From: Achromobacter sp. HZ34
Lineage (GTDB): Bacteria; Pseudomonadota; Gammaproteobacteria; Burkholderiales; Burkholderiaceae_B
Direction of reading: 5' to 3'
NCBI RefSeq assembly: GCF_002209485.1
Contig: NZ_NJIX01000009.1
Location: 62,001 to 126,000 of the forward strand
DNA length: 64,000 nucleotides
Position numbers and translations under genes: made by a program
In this document: one piece after another, positions 24,339-33,330 of the stretch
Numbering within the stretch: the stretch's first letter is position 1
How the letters are laid out: each line of letters starts with the position of its first letter
The notes under the pieces: generated by a model
The model's database searches: none
Told to the model about the DNA's origin: nothing
Seen by the model: the letters and a program-made list of their open reading frames with translations, nothing else

Positions 24339-25378
24339 GTCTTCACGCCATTGCGCAGGTCCAGCACCACGCGGGATGGCACCTGGCCATGTTCCAGGCG
24401 GTCGAGCACGGTGTTGATTTCACCCAGGGGCGCCAACTCGATATCCGCCTTGACCGAGCCTTCAGCGGCGAAGGACAGGGACTCCACCATGTCCTGGCGC
24501 GTGCCGACCAGCGATCCGCGGATGGTAATGCGGTTGAGCACGACGTCGAACAAGGGCGTGGGGAAATCGCCGGGTGGCAGGCCGACCAGGACGCACGTAC
24601 CCAGCTTGCGCGTCATGGCGATGCCCTGATGAAACGCGGGGATGGACGGCGCCGTGATCAGCACGCCATGCGCGCCGCCGCCGATCTCCTTCTTCAACGC
24701 CGCGGCGGGATCGCCGTTCTTCGCATTGAACACCAGGTCCGCGCCCAGCTGCTGTGCGTGTTCCAGCTTGCCGTCGTCGACATCGATTGCCGCCACATGC
24801 AGTCCCATGGCCTTGGCATACTGCACGGCCAGGTGGCCCAGGCCACCGATGCCGGAAATGGCGATCCATTCGCCCGGCCGCGCCTCGGTTTCCTTGACAC
24901 CCTTATAGGTCGTGATGCCGGCGCACACGATGGGCGCCGCCTGCAGCGGGTCCAGGCCATCCGGGATACGCGCGACATAATCCGCCGCCGCCAGTATGTA
25001 TTCGGCAAAGCCGCCGTTACGCGTATAGCCGCCGTATTCGGCGCTATCGCACTGCGTCTCCCAACCCTTGCGGCAAAACTCGCAGTGGCCGCAAGCGGAA
25101 TAGAGCCAGGGGACGCCGACGCGATCGCCTTCCTTGACCGTCGTCACACCTTCACCCACCGCGGCGACACGGCCTATGCCTTCATGGCCAGGCACGAAAG
25201 GGGCGTGCGGCTTGACGGGCCAGTCGCCTTTGGCTGCGTGCAGATCCGTGTGGCAGACGCCGCAGGCTTCGGTCTTCACCAGGATCTCGCCCCGGCGCGG
25301 GACGGGAATCGGCATTTCTCGCAGGACCAGCGGTTGACCCAACTTCTCGACGACCGCGGCAATCATGGTACTGGGCAT
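24335..25378 (-). CDS. adhP: Zinc-dependent alcohol dehydrogenase, AdhP type
   Basis: This 347-residue medium-chain dehydrogenase oxidises primary alcohols to aldehydes (or the reverse) with NAD. Catalytic zinc ligands are Cys42 (CGVCHTD), His65 (GHE) and Cys152; the structural zinc site is Cys96, 99, 102 and 110. The NAD-binding motif is GIGGLGHLA. The KGDWPVKP segment after CHTD and the total length are typical of the AdhP/ADH-I group, which is usually tetrameric. GGAGG lies about eight bases before the ATG. Its 3' end overlaps the small ORF 24207-24338 by four bases tail to tail. It is divergent from the ECF sigma gene. Confidence 0.92.
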   Translation of the reverse strand: MPSTMIAAVVEKLGQPLVLREMPIPVPRRGEILVKTEACGVCHTDLHAAKGDWPVKPHAPFVPGHEGIGRVAAVGEGVTTVKEGDRVGVPWLYSACGHCEFCRKGWETQCDSAEYGGYTRNGGFAEYILAAADYVARIPDGLDPLQAAPIVCAGITTYKGVKETEARPGEWIAISGIGGLGHLAVQYAKAMGLHVAAIDVDDGKLEHAQQLGADLVFNAKNGDPAAALKKEIGGGAHGVLITAPSIPAFHQGIAMTRKLGTCVLVGLPPGDFPTPLFDVVLNRITIRGSLVGTRQDMVESLSFAAEGSVKADIELAPLGEINTVLDRLEHGQVPSRVVLDLRNGVKT

Positions 25379-25505
25379 GGCATTACCTCCAGGGAAGTAG
25401 GCAAGGACTGCAAAGCACTGATCGCAATCTTAAGACGATTGCGTTGTTTTGCATCCCCCCGTCGCGCACTCGTATTGCGCAAGCCGCCCCGCCCAGGTTA
25501 TAAAC

Positions 25506-25524
25506 GATAACTATTCTTATTTCT
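25506..25524. promoter_or_regulatory. Fur-box-like site upstream of the ECF sigma gene
   Basis: Read on the minus strand, this 19-base element matches the consensus GATAATGATAATCATTATC at about 12 of 19 positions. It is in an AT-rich patch 31 bases before the sigma start codon, where iron repression would be expected for a FecI-type gene. It could also affect the divergent adhP promoter. Confidence 0.55.
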
Positions 25525-25554
25525 AAATCCGGACCGCAAGACCGCGTTTGCCCG

Positions 25555-26064
25555 ATGCCATCCGCCGACCTTTCCTCGCCGCAAGATCTGCACACGCTGT
25601 ACAGCGACCATCACGGTTGGCTATTCGGCTGGCTCCGCAAGAAACTGGGCAATAGCTTCGACGCCGCCGACGTCGCGCAGGACGCCTTCGTCAACGTCAT
25701 GACGGCCGGCGCGCTGGAAACCATCCGCGAACCCCGGGCCTTCCTGGTCACCGTGGCCCGCCGCCTGGTCGCGAGCCGCCACCGCCGCCATCTGCTGGAA
25801 TCCAGCTACCTGGAGATGCTGGCCGCGTTGCCCGAGGAACTGGCGCCCGCGCCGGAAGCCAGGCTGATCGCGCTGGAAGCCCTGCAGCAAATCGACCGCG
25901 TCCTCGACGGCCTGCCGCCCAAGGTGAAGGAAGCCTTCCTGCTGGCCCATCTGGAGGAACTGAGCTACGCCCAGATCGCCGAGCGGCTGGACGTGTCGGC
26001 CAGCTCCGTCAAGCAATACCTGACACGCGCCAACCGGCAGTGCCTGTTCGCGCTGGCCTTCTGA
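25555..26064 (+). CDS. ECF sigma factor, FecI family
   Basis: This 169-residue sigma factor shows region 2 (LYSDHHGWLFGWLRKKLGN, DAADVAQDAFVNVM) and region 4 (LDGLPPKVKEAFLLAHLEEL, SYAQIAERLDVSASSVKQYL). The length and the QDAF / SVKQYLTRA signatures are those of FecI-type iron-starvation sigma factors. It should direct transcription of the TonB receptor at 27470 when the ferric-siderophore signal arrives through FecR. The neighbours are sigma, FecR and STN-type receptor in the standard order. No clear ribosome-binding site is seen before the ATG. Confidence 0.9.
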   Translation: MPSADLSSPQDLHTLYSDHHGWLFGWLRKKLGNSFDAADVAQDAFVNVMTAGALETIREPRAFLVTVARRLVASRHRRHLLESSYLEMLAALPEELAPAPEARLIALEALQQIDRVLDGLPPKVKEAFLLAHLEELSYAQIAERLDVSASSVKQYLTRANRQCLFALAF

Positions 26065-26093
26065 ATGCCCGGATAGCCAGCACTGCCCACACC

Positions 26094-27200
26094 ATGCCGA
26101 CTTCCTGTAGTTCCACGCCGCCCACCCTGCCGACCGATCGACGGCCGGCGCCGTCCACCGTGGCCAGCGACCCGGCGCCACCCATGGCCTGTGGCCAGCC
26201 GATCAGCGAAGCCACCGCGGATGCCGCGGCCGAATGGCTGACGATAATGATGTCCGGCGAAGCCACTGACGCCGAACGCCAGCGCTGGCAGCAATGGCGC
26301 GCGGCCGATGCCGAACATGAACTGGCCTGGCGCCACATCGAAACGGTTACCCGTCGGCTCTCCGCCATGCAGCCACGCGCCGCGTACCAGGCGCTCTCGC
26401 CTTATGCATCCCGCAAGGCGGCCGCGGCCGGCGGCAACGTGGCCGCCAGCGTCGCCGGCCGCCGCAAGGCCATGCGCCTGCTGCTGTGGGGCGGCGCCAT
26501 CGGCACGTCCGCGCTGCTCGCCTCGCGCACGCAGATCTGGCAGCAGGTGGTGGCCGACTACCGTACAGGCGTGGGGCAGCAGCGCGCGGTGGCGTTGAGC
26601 GACGGCACCCGCATCCTGCTCAATACCGACAGCGCCATCGACGTGAATTTCGACGGGCAGCGCCGCCTGGTCCGCCTGGTGGCAGGCGAGGCCATGATCA
26701 TCACGGGTCACGTGCTGGTCGACGGCCAGCCTGACCGGCGGCCTTTCATCGTGCAGACCGCCGAAGGGCGCGTGCGCGCGCTCGGCACGCGGTTCATGGT
26801 GCGCCAGGACGATGGCTACAGTACGGTGGCCGTAGTGGAAAGCGCGGTGGAGATCACGCCGGCGGAGTCCGCCTCGCAGCCACGCACCCTGCGCGCGGGC
26901 GAGCGCACCACATTCACCCGGCGTGCCGTCGACGGCGCCGTGCCGGTCGTCGACCGTGACCTGGCATGGACGCGCGGCCAGATCGTCGCCGACGACCTGC
27001 GGCTGACCGACTTCCTGGCGGAACTGGGGCGCTATCGGCCCGGCTTCCTGCGCTGCGACCCGGCCGCCGCCAATCTGCGCGTGTCCGGCGTATTCCCGTT
27101 GGAGGATACGGACCGCATCCTGGACATGCTGACCAAGGTGCTGCCGGTACGGGTCCACCAGCGTACGCGCTACTGGGTGACGGTCGAAGCCATCTCGTGA
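26094..27200 (+). CDS. FecR-type anti-sigma/sigma regulator
   Basis: This is about 368 residues from the ATG at 26094 (29 bases after the sigma stop); the open frame allows earlier and later starts (26040, 26184). The N-terminal DUF4880 domain (ATADAAAEWL ... DAERQRWQQWRAAD ... ELAWRHIE) binds the sigma factor. A basic stretch and short hydrophobic segment (RRKAMRLLLWGGAIGTSALLA) crosses the inner membrane. The periplasmic FecR domain (LSDGTRILLNTDSAIDV, VRALGTRFMVRQ) receives the signal from the receptor STN domain. The start choice is uncertain because the first 55 residues are Ser/Pro-rich and not conserved-looking. Confidence 0.88.
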   Translation: MPTSCSSTPPTLPTDRRPAPSTVASDPAPPMACGQPISEATADAAAEWLTIMMSGEATDAERQRWQQWRAADAEHELAWRHIETVTRRLSAMQPRAAYQALSPYASRKAAAAGGNVAASVAGRRKAMRLLLWGGAIGTSALLASRTQIWQQVVADYRTGVGQQRAVALSDGTRILLNTDSAIDVNFDGQRRLVRLVAGEAMIITGHVLVDGQPDRRPFIVQTAEGRVRALGTRFMVRQDDGYSTVAVVESAVEITPAESASQPRTLRAGERTTFTRRAVDGAVPVVDRDLAWTRGQIVADDLRLTDFLAELGRYRPGFLRCDPAAANLRVSGVFPLEDTDRILDMLTKVLPVRVHQRTRYWVTVEAIS

Positions 27201-27277
27201 TCGCGCCGCACGCGGAAATGGGCTGCTGGCCCCGACAACGGGCCGCGGTCCCGACTTGGGGGCCGCAGCCGGCGCGC

Positions 27278-27326
27278 AGCCCCCAGCCCCCAGCCCCCAG
27301 CCCCCAGCCCCCAGCCCCCAGCCCCC
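27278..27326. repeat. Heptanucleotide tandem repeat AGCCCCC x7
   Basis: There are seven perfect copies of AGCCCCC in the 269-base gap between fecR and the TonB receptor gene, ending about 143 bases before the receptor start. On the minus strand it is GGGGGCT x7, which could fold as a very stable G-quadruplex. The unit length of seven allows slippage that changes spacing in the presumed promoter or leader. Confidence 0.95.
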
Positions 27327-27469
27327 GAATGCACCGCCCGAAATCGGGCCCCCCTTTCACCGTTACAAATATTTTTGAGATTTATTCGCCTTCCGGCTGC
27401 CCGATCCGGATTCTCGCGGCACATATCCCATGAGGACTTCGTTTCCAACTTCCATCCTGTGGGGAATTC

Positions 27470-29950
27470 ATGCCGATCGTCGGTCGCCGCCGCGCGCCTA
27501 TCCGTAGCCAACACCAGCAGTCCGTGCCGGTGAACCAGCGGGCGCTCCAGCCTCGCACCATCGTCCAGGCCATTGCCGCCGCCACCTGCGGCGTGGCGCT
27601 GTATGCGGGCCTGCCGGCCACCGCGCAGGCGCAGGCCGCCGCGCCACAAGCGCAAGCAGGCGCGCGCGCCGCGACGCAGGCCTACGCCATTCCCGCCGGT
27701 CCGTTGGCGCCCGCCCTGCGCAACCTGGCAAGCTCGGCCAATATGCTGCTGACCTTCACCGAAGACCAGACCAGCGGCAAGACCACCCGCGGCGTCAGCG
27801 GCCGCTATACCCCGGGGGCGGCCCTGGCCGCGCTGCTGGCGGGCACCGGCCTGGAAGCGGCAAGGCAGGACAACGGCGGCTATCTGCTGCGTCCGGCGCC
27901 GGTCTCCGGCAGCACGCTGCCCGACGTCAGGGTCACCGGCACTGCGTTGGACGGCACCACGGAAGGCAGCGGCTCATACGCCGCCACCACCGCCACGGTC
28001 GGCAAGATCCCCGTGCCGATCAAGGAAATCCCCGGCTCCGTGTCGGTGCTGACGCGCGAACGGATGGACGATCAGAACATCGCCACCATCCAGCAAGGCC
28101 TGCGCTACGTCACGGGCGTGGGCTCCGTCGACTACGGCGACGGCACCGGCTACTACCGTGCGCGCGGCAACCAGATGGGCATCCAGTTCGACGGCGTGTC
28201 GATCATGAATGGCCTGCAGTACCAGCAGCAGTTCGACATGTCGATGTACGACCGCGTCGAAGTGCTGCGCGGCCCGGCCGGCGTGACCGATGACGCGCTG
28301 GGCCAGCCTGGCGGCACGGTCAACCTGGTGCGCAAGCGCCCGCAGGACGCCTTCCACTTTTCCAGCGAAACGCAGGTCAGCACCTTTGGCGGCGTGCGCC
28401 AGGTATTCGACGTGGGTGGTCCGCTGAACCAGGACGGTACGCTGCGCGGCCGCGCAGTGGTCGCCGGCAATAATTCGCAGCAGTCCGTGGACGTCACGCG
28501 CAACAAGAACGGCATGGGCTATGTCGCGCTGGACTATGACTTCTCGCCGCGCACCACGGTGTCCCTGTCGGCTGGATACCAGGTAACGAAGATCACCGGC
28601 CTGGACTACGGTGCGGGTGGCGTCATCAACGATGACCAGACGGCGCTGATCGGCCGCGTGCCGGGCTCCTACCACGACAACTACAGCCCCGACTGGAACA
28701 ACTCCTATCTGCGGATGCAGGAAGCCAACCTCAACCTGACGCACCGCTTCGACAATGGCTGGACCTGGGATACGACCGCCTTCTACCGCGAGTCCCGCTC
28801 CAGCGCCAAGTATGCCTACTCCGGTCCCGCGGCCACCGCCGACGGCCTGGCCTATTTCGGCGACCAGCGCCAGCTGACGACCACCAACTGGGCGGGCTTC
28901 GACTCGCACGTGTCCGGTCCCGTCGATGCCTTCGGCCTGACCCACACGCTGACCGCTGGCTTCAACTACGCCCAGGTGAACCAGCGCAGCAAGTCTGGTT
29001 TCGTGTCGCTGGACGGCCCGTATCCTGGCGGCCTGTTCAGCCTCTACGATCCGAACGAGGTGCCGGAAGTCAGCGTTCCGTTCACTTACGACGCCAAGAA
29101 CCGGATGGAACAGTACAGCTTCTACACGCAGGGCCGCATCAAGCTCGCCGACCCGCTCACGCTGGTGTTGGGCGCGCGCGAAGCCTTCCTGCGCGAACGC
29201 TCCAAGAGCCTGCTGTCCGACGACCCAAGCTGGAACACCATCGCCAACGTCAATCACAAGTTCCTGCCGTCCGCCGGGCTGGTCTGGGACATCACGCCAT
29301 CGACGACGGCCTACGCCAATTTCTCGCGCTTCATGACCGCGCAGACCGCCACCGACTATACCGGTGCCCTGTTGCCGCCCCGCACGGGCGAGCAATATGA
29401 AGTCGGCGTGAAGAACTCGTTCTTCGACGACCGCCTGAGCACCACGGTGGCGCTGTTCCGCATCAAGGACAAGAACCGCGCGATCGGCGACCCCGACCAC
29501 GCCATCGGCAGCATTCCCGGCGGCAAGGCGCGCAACCAGGGGATCGAGTTCGAGGTGAATGGCCAGCCGACGCCGAACTGGAACGTCTATGCCGGCTATA
29601 CCTACCTGAACACCAAGTTCGATGACGACGAACCGGACCTGACCGACGGCACCGATCCCAAGCACTTGTTCAAGCTGTGGACCAAGTACAAGTTCACCGA
29701 CGGTCCCTTGCAGAACGTCAGCGTGGGCGGCGGGATGCTGGCGCAAAGCGCCATCAATCGGGGGGTGACGCAAGGCGGCTATGCCATCTTCAATGCCACG
29801 GTGGGCTACCAGGTCAACCGCAACGTGGACGTGTCGATTGCCTTGAACAACATCTTCGACCGCGACTACTACATCCGTCCGCCCGGCAACTTCTATAGCG
29901 TCTTCGGCGATGGCCGCAATGCGATGCTGACGCTGCGGTATCACATGTGA
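27470..29950 (+). CDS. TonB-dependent siderophore receptor with STN signalling domain
   Basis: This 826-residue outer-membrane receptor has a long signal region ending near ATAQAQA (about residues 50-57). An STN secretin/TonB N-terminal domain follows (YAIPAGPLAPALRNLASSAN ... GVSGRYTPGAALAALLAGTGL, about 71-140), which is the periplasmic signalling module that contacts FecR. The plug (IKEIPGSVSVLTRERM, YRARGNQMGIQFDGV, YDRVEVLRGPAGV, GQPGGTVNLVRKRPQ) and a 22-strand barrel complete the protein. It belongs to the FpvA/FoxA-like ferri-siderophore class; the ligand is unknown. The last residues are LTLRYHM, so the usual terminal Phe/Trp is replaced by Met, which is unusual. It forms one regulatory unit with the sigma and FecR genes. 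Confidence 0.92.
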   Translation: MPIVGRRRAPIRSQHQQSVPVNQRALQPRTIVQAIAAATCGVALYAGLPATAQAQAAAPQAQAGARAATQAYAIPAGPLAPALRNLASSANMLLTFTEDQTSGKTTRGVSGRYTPGAALAALLAGTGLEAARQDNGGYLLRPAPVSGSTLPDVRVTGTALDGTTEGSGSYAATTATVGKIPVPIKEIPGSVSVLTRERMDDQNIATIQQGLRYVTGVGSVDYGDGTGYYRARGNQMGIQFDGVSIMNGLQYQQQFDMSMYDRVEVLRGPAGVTDDALGQPGGTVNLVRKRPQDAFHFSSETQVSTFGGVRQVFDVGGPLNQDGTLRGRAVVAGNNSQQSVDVTRNKNGMGYVALDYDFSPRTTVSLSAGYQVTKITGLDYGAGGVINDDQTALIGRVPGSYHDNYSPDWNNSYLRMQEANLNLTHRFDNGWTWDTTAFYRESRSSAKYAYSGPAATADGLAYFGDQRQLTTTNWAGFDSHVSGPVDAFGLTHTLTAGFNYAQVNQRSKSGFVSLDGPYPGGLFSLYDPNEVPEVSVPFTYDAKNRMEQYSFYTQGRIKLADPLTLVLGAREAFLRERSKSLLSDDPSWNTIANVNHKFLPSAGLVWDITPSTTAYANFSRFMTAQTATDYTGALLPPRTGEQYEVGVKNSFFDDRLSTTVALFRIKDKNRAIGDPDHAIGSIPGGKARNQGIEFEVNGQPTPNWNVYAGYTYLNTKFDDDEPDLTDGTDPKHLFKLWTKYKFTDGPLQNVSVGGGMLAQSAINRGVTQGGYAIFNATVGYQVNRNVDVSIALNNIFDRDYYIRPPGNFYSVFGDGRNAMLTLRYHM

Positions 29951-30037
29951 GCACCAGGTTCTTGCGTGTCCACCCACGAAGACCGCCGGCGAACATGACG
30001 AATCGCTGAATCGCAAAGCGTCTTGAATGCATAAGCA

Positions 30038-30069
30038 GGCCCACGAGTCCAGACTCGCGGGCCTTTTTT
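30038..30069 (+). terminator. Rho-independent terminator after the TonB receptor
   Basis: A stem of 10 pairs with one mismatch (30038-30048 with 30053-30063, loop CCAG) is followed by six T. It separates the iron-uptake transcript from the autotransporter gene. Confidence 0.9.
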
Positions 30070-30150
30070 CATTGTTTCTTCGCCGTCACGACAATGACAC
30101 ATGGGATACCGAAAATCCTGACCCTCCCCCCATAAGAACCGCCAACACGT

Positions 30151-33100
30151 ATGAAACGTCCCGCCTTTTCCCCGTTGGCCCTGGCCATCGCGGCTGCCCT
30201 TCCTGTCCTCGTCGGCTCCCACGCGGCTTTCGCCGTCCCGGCCGGCTTCGATATCCCGACCGCGACGACCAATACGTCCGCGCAAACGCTCTCGGCCGGC
30301 ACCACGGGAACCGTCGAACAGGGCGGCACCCTGAAGACTTCCGCCATCTCAGTATCGGTGACCGGCGACGCCACCCTCAATAACTACGGCACCATCCTGT
30401 CCACCGGCAAGCGTGCGATCCGCGACAACACCGGCAGCCTGACCTTGACGGTGAACAACGGCGTCGGCGCGCTGATCCAGGCCACGACCGACGATGCGAT
30501 GCAGATGAACGTGGGCAACAGCAATGTCACGCTGACCAACGCCGGCACCATCATCTCTGGCCAGTTGTCGGCCACGGACGCGGGCAAGGGCGGCCAGGCC
30601 ATAGACTGGAATGCCATCACCACGGGCAGCAATGTGCTGCGCAACCTGTCCACCGGCGTGATCCAGGCCTACGATGCCGACGCCGTGCGGCCGGGCGTCA
30701 ACGGCGTGGTCTACAACGACGGCCTGATCCAGTCCGTGTACAACACGGAAGCCAACGACGGCGTGGACGCGCAGAACAACACGGGTGTCATCGTCATCAA
30801 CGCCAGCAATGGCAGCGACGTCGCGGCGGGCACCGGACACATCCTGGGCTCGCGCCATGGCATCACCGGCGGCGCGGCGGACGACAGTGTGTCCTTCGCC
30901 ATCACCGTCACCAACAACCTGGGCGGCGTCATCGAAGGCCAGGACGGTTCCGGCATCAATATCGACGGCATCACTTCGGTTGCCACCATCAACAACCACG
31001 GCACCATCATCGGCAACGGCGTGACCGGCGACGGCGATGGCGTGGACGTCGACGGCATCGTACATATCGTCAACACCGGCACCATCATCGGCAAGCAGGC
31101 GTTCAACGATGTCAGCGAAGGCGTCACCGTGGGCGGCGGCACCATCGTCAATTCCGGCCTGATCGAAGGCGACAACGTGGACGGCGGCATCGGCCGCGGC
31201 ATTACGCTGGCCGGCATCGACCACATCGACAATCCCGACGACACCACCACGACGTTCCCGGCACAGGGCATCTACGCGGACAGCGCGATCACCAACAGCG
31301 GCACCATTCGCGGCCAGACCGATTCGGCCATCGCCATCACCGGCGGCGCCACCACCCACACCGTCACCATCACCAACCTGGCGGGTGGCCTGATCGAAGG
31401 CGGCGGCGCGACGGCGGCCGCCATCGACACCGGCGTCACCAACACCAGCATCGTCAACTACGGCACCATCAAGGCCGACAGCAGCGGCCTGGCCATCAAT
31501 TTCGGCGGCAGCAACAGCAGCCTGCAGGTGCTGGGCGGCAGCGCGCGGATCATCGGCGACATCGACGGCGGCACGGGTAGCAGCAGTGTCACCATCGCCC
31601 CGGGGGCGGGCAATGCCTTCACCTACGGCTACGCCCTGCGCAACCTGGCCGGCGTGACCATAGGCGCCGGTACCACCACGCTGACGGGCACCAACACGTA
31701 CACCGGCGCCACCACGGTCGATGCCGGCGGCACGCTGGTCGTCAGTGGGTCGGTGGCCAGCACGGTCAATGCCGGCAGCGGGGCCACCCTGGCCGGTACC
31801 GGCACGGTGGGCAGCACCACGCTGGCCAGCGGTTCGACGCTGTCGCCCGGCGCCATGACCGCCGCCGGCGTCAGCAGCATCGGCACGCTGACGGTCAACG
31901 GTAACCTGACTTTCGAACAGGGCTCGATCTACGCGGTGCAGGCCGATCCCGCCAGCACCAGCAGCGACCTGGTCCACGTCACCGGCCAGACGAGCCTGGC
32001 CGGTTCGGTCGTGCATATCGGCACAAATGGCAATTACGCGCCCTTCCGCACTTATACGATCCTGACGTCCGATGGTGGACTGAGCGGTACCTTCGGTTCG
32101 GTGCAGTCCAACTACGCTTTCCTGACGCCGTCCCTGGCCTACACGGCGAAGGACGTCGACCTGACGCTGCAACGCAACGACATCACCTTCGACAGCCTGG
32201 GCATCACGCGCAACCAGCGGGCCGTGGCGCGCTCCCTGGATGGCCTGCCGCAGTCGAACGCCCTGTATCAGCAGGTCGTCACGCTGTCTGGCGGCGATGC
32301 GGCCAAGGCCTTCAACCTGCTGTCCGGCGAGGCTCATGCCGGCAACGTCACCGCCTTGCAGACGGTTTCCACCACTACGTCCAGCCTGCCGCTGTCGCAT
32401 CTGCGCGCCAATATGGACGCCGCCATGCTGCCGGGCCCGCCGACGGCCGATCTGGGCGGGGGCGATGCGTCGTCCCTGCCGACGTCGGGCGCGTATCCGG
32501 TCTGGGTACAAGTGTTCGGCAATTGGAACTCGGTGGGCGGCGGCAACGGCATCGCCAAGACCACGGCGACGGACGGCGGTGTGTATATCGGTGCGGACCA
32601 TGACGTGGGCGGCGGCATGCGCCTGGGCGGCGCGCTGGGCTATACCGGCAGCCACCTGAGCACGCACGATGTCGACTCCAGGGCGGACGTCGACAGCTAC
32701 AGCGCCACCTTGTATGGCGGCAAGGCCTTTGCCGCCGGGCCGGGGCAGATCCGCCTGAGCGGCGGCGCGGCGTACACCTGGCACGACCTGAGCACCCGGC
32801 GCGGCGTCAATGCCGGTGCCATCGACCAGACGCTGACGGCGGACTATGGTGGCAATACCACCCAGCTGTTCAGCGAACTGGGCTACAAGCTGCCCGTGGC
32901 CCAAGGTGCCAGCGTCGAACCCTTCGTGGGCGCCGCCTGGACCGACATGCGTTTGCGCGGTTTCTCCGAATCGGGGGGCTCCGCGGCCCTGGACGGCGAA
33001 AGCAACCACAACCAGACGACCACCACCACCCTGGGCCTGCATGCCAGCACGGACTTCAACGCCGGCGCAATGGCAGGCACCCTGCGCGCCACGGTGGGCT

Positions 33101-33330
33101 GGCGCCACGCCTTCGGCGACGTCCAGCCGCACACCACCCTGGCCCTGCAGGGCAGCGACACGTCCTACTCCGTGGCGGGCGCACCCATCGCCCGCGACGC
33201 CCTGGCCCTTGAACTGGGCGCCGAGGTGGCCGTCACGCGCAGTACCAAGGTCAGCCTGACGTACGCTGGCCAGTACGGTGACGGCAACCGCCAGAACAGT
33301 GGATTGATCAATGTCAATTACCGGTTCTGA
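30151..33330 (+). CDS. Classical (type Va) autotransporter, 1,059 residues
   Basis: The Sec signal peptide is at residues 1-28 (cleavage near AFA). The passenger (about 30-750) is a beta-helix rich in NxGTI and GGTI steps, with an autotransporter-associated repeat (LTGTNTYTGATTVDAGGTLVV, about 511-531) and a stable core before the barrel. The C-terminal autotransporter barrel starts near YPVWVQVFGNW (nt about 32493) and ends in NVNYRF with the required final Phe. I see no protease or esterase catalytic motif, so an adhesin or biofilm role is the default inference. The 3' end overlaps the end of the convergent histidine-kinase gene by 13 bases. It is preceded by the terminator of the TonB gene and about 80 bases of promoter space. 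Confidence 0.9.
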   Translation: MKRPAFSPLALAIAAALPVLVGSHAAFAVPAGFDIPTATTNTSAQTLSAGTTGTVEQGGTLKTSAISVSVTGDATLNNYGTILSTGKRAIRDNTGSLTLTVNNGVGALIQATTDDAMQMNVGNSNVTLTNAGTIISGQLSATDAGKGGQAIDWNAITTGSNVLRNLSTGVIQAYDADAVRPGVNGVVYNDGLIQSVYNTEANDGVDAQNNTGVIVINASNGSDVAAGTGHILGSRHGITGGAADDSVSFAITVTNNLGGVIEGQDGSGINIDGITSVATINNHGTIIGNGVTGDGDGVDVDGIVHIVNTGTIIGKQAFNDVSEGVTVGGGTIVNSGLIEGDNVDGGIGRGITLAGIDHIDNPDDTTTTFPAQGIYADSAITNSGTIRGQTDSAIAITGGATTHTVTITNLAGGLIEGGGATAAAIDTGVTNTSIVNYGTIKADSSGLAINFGGSNSSLQVLGGSARIIGDIDGGTGSSSVTIAPGAGNAFTYGYALRNLAGVTIGAGTTTLTGTNTYTGATTVDAGGTLVVSGSVASTVNAGSGATLAGTGTVGSTTLASGSTLSPGAMTAAGVSSIGTLTVNGNLTFEQGSIYAVQADPASTSSDLVHVTGQTSLAGSVVHIGTNGNYAPFRTYTILTSDGGLSGTFGSVQSNYAFLTPSLAYTAKDVDLTLQRNDITFDSLGITRNQRAVARSLDGLPQSNALYQQVVTLSGGDAAKAFNLLSGEAHAGNVTALQTVSTTTSSLPLSHLRANMDAAMLPGPPTADLGGGDASSLPTSGAYPVWVQVFGNWNSVGGGNGIAKTTATDGGVYIGADHDVGGGMRLGGALGYTGSHLSTHDVDSRADVDSYSATLYGGKAFAAGPGQIRLSGGAAYTWHDLSTRRGVNAGAIDQTLTADYGGNTTQLFSELGYKLPVAQGASVEPFVGAAWTDMRLRGFSESGGSAALDGESNHNQTTTTTLGLHASTDFNAGAMAGTLRATVGWRHAFGDVQPHTTLALQGSDTSYSVAGAPIARDALALELGAEVAVTRSTKVSLTYAGQYGDGNRQNSGLINVNYRF

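Noticed and set aside
24014-25510. Plus-strand open frame of 498 codons over adhP
   Set aside because: It is a shadow frame; the minus strand encodes a dehydrogenase with complete zinc sites.
27278-27326. CRISPR-like array
   Set aside because: The repeat is a 7-base simple tandem unit without spacers.
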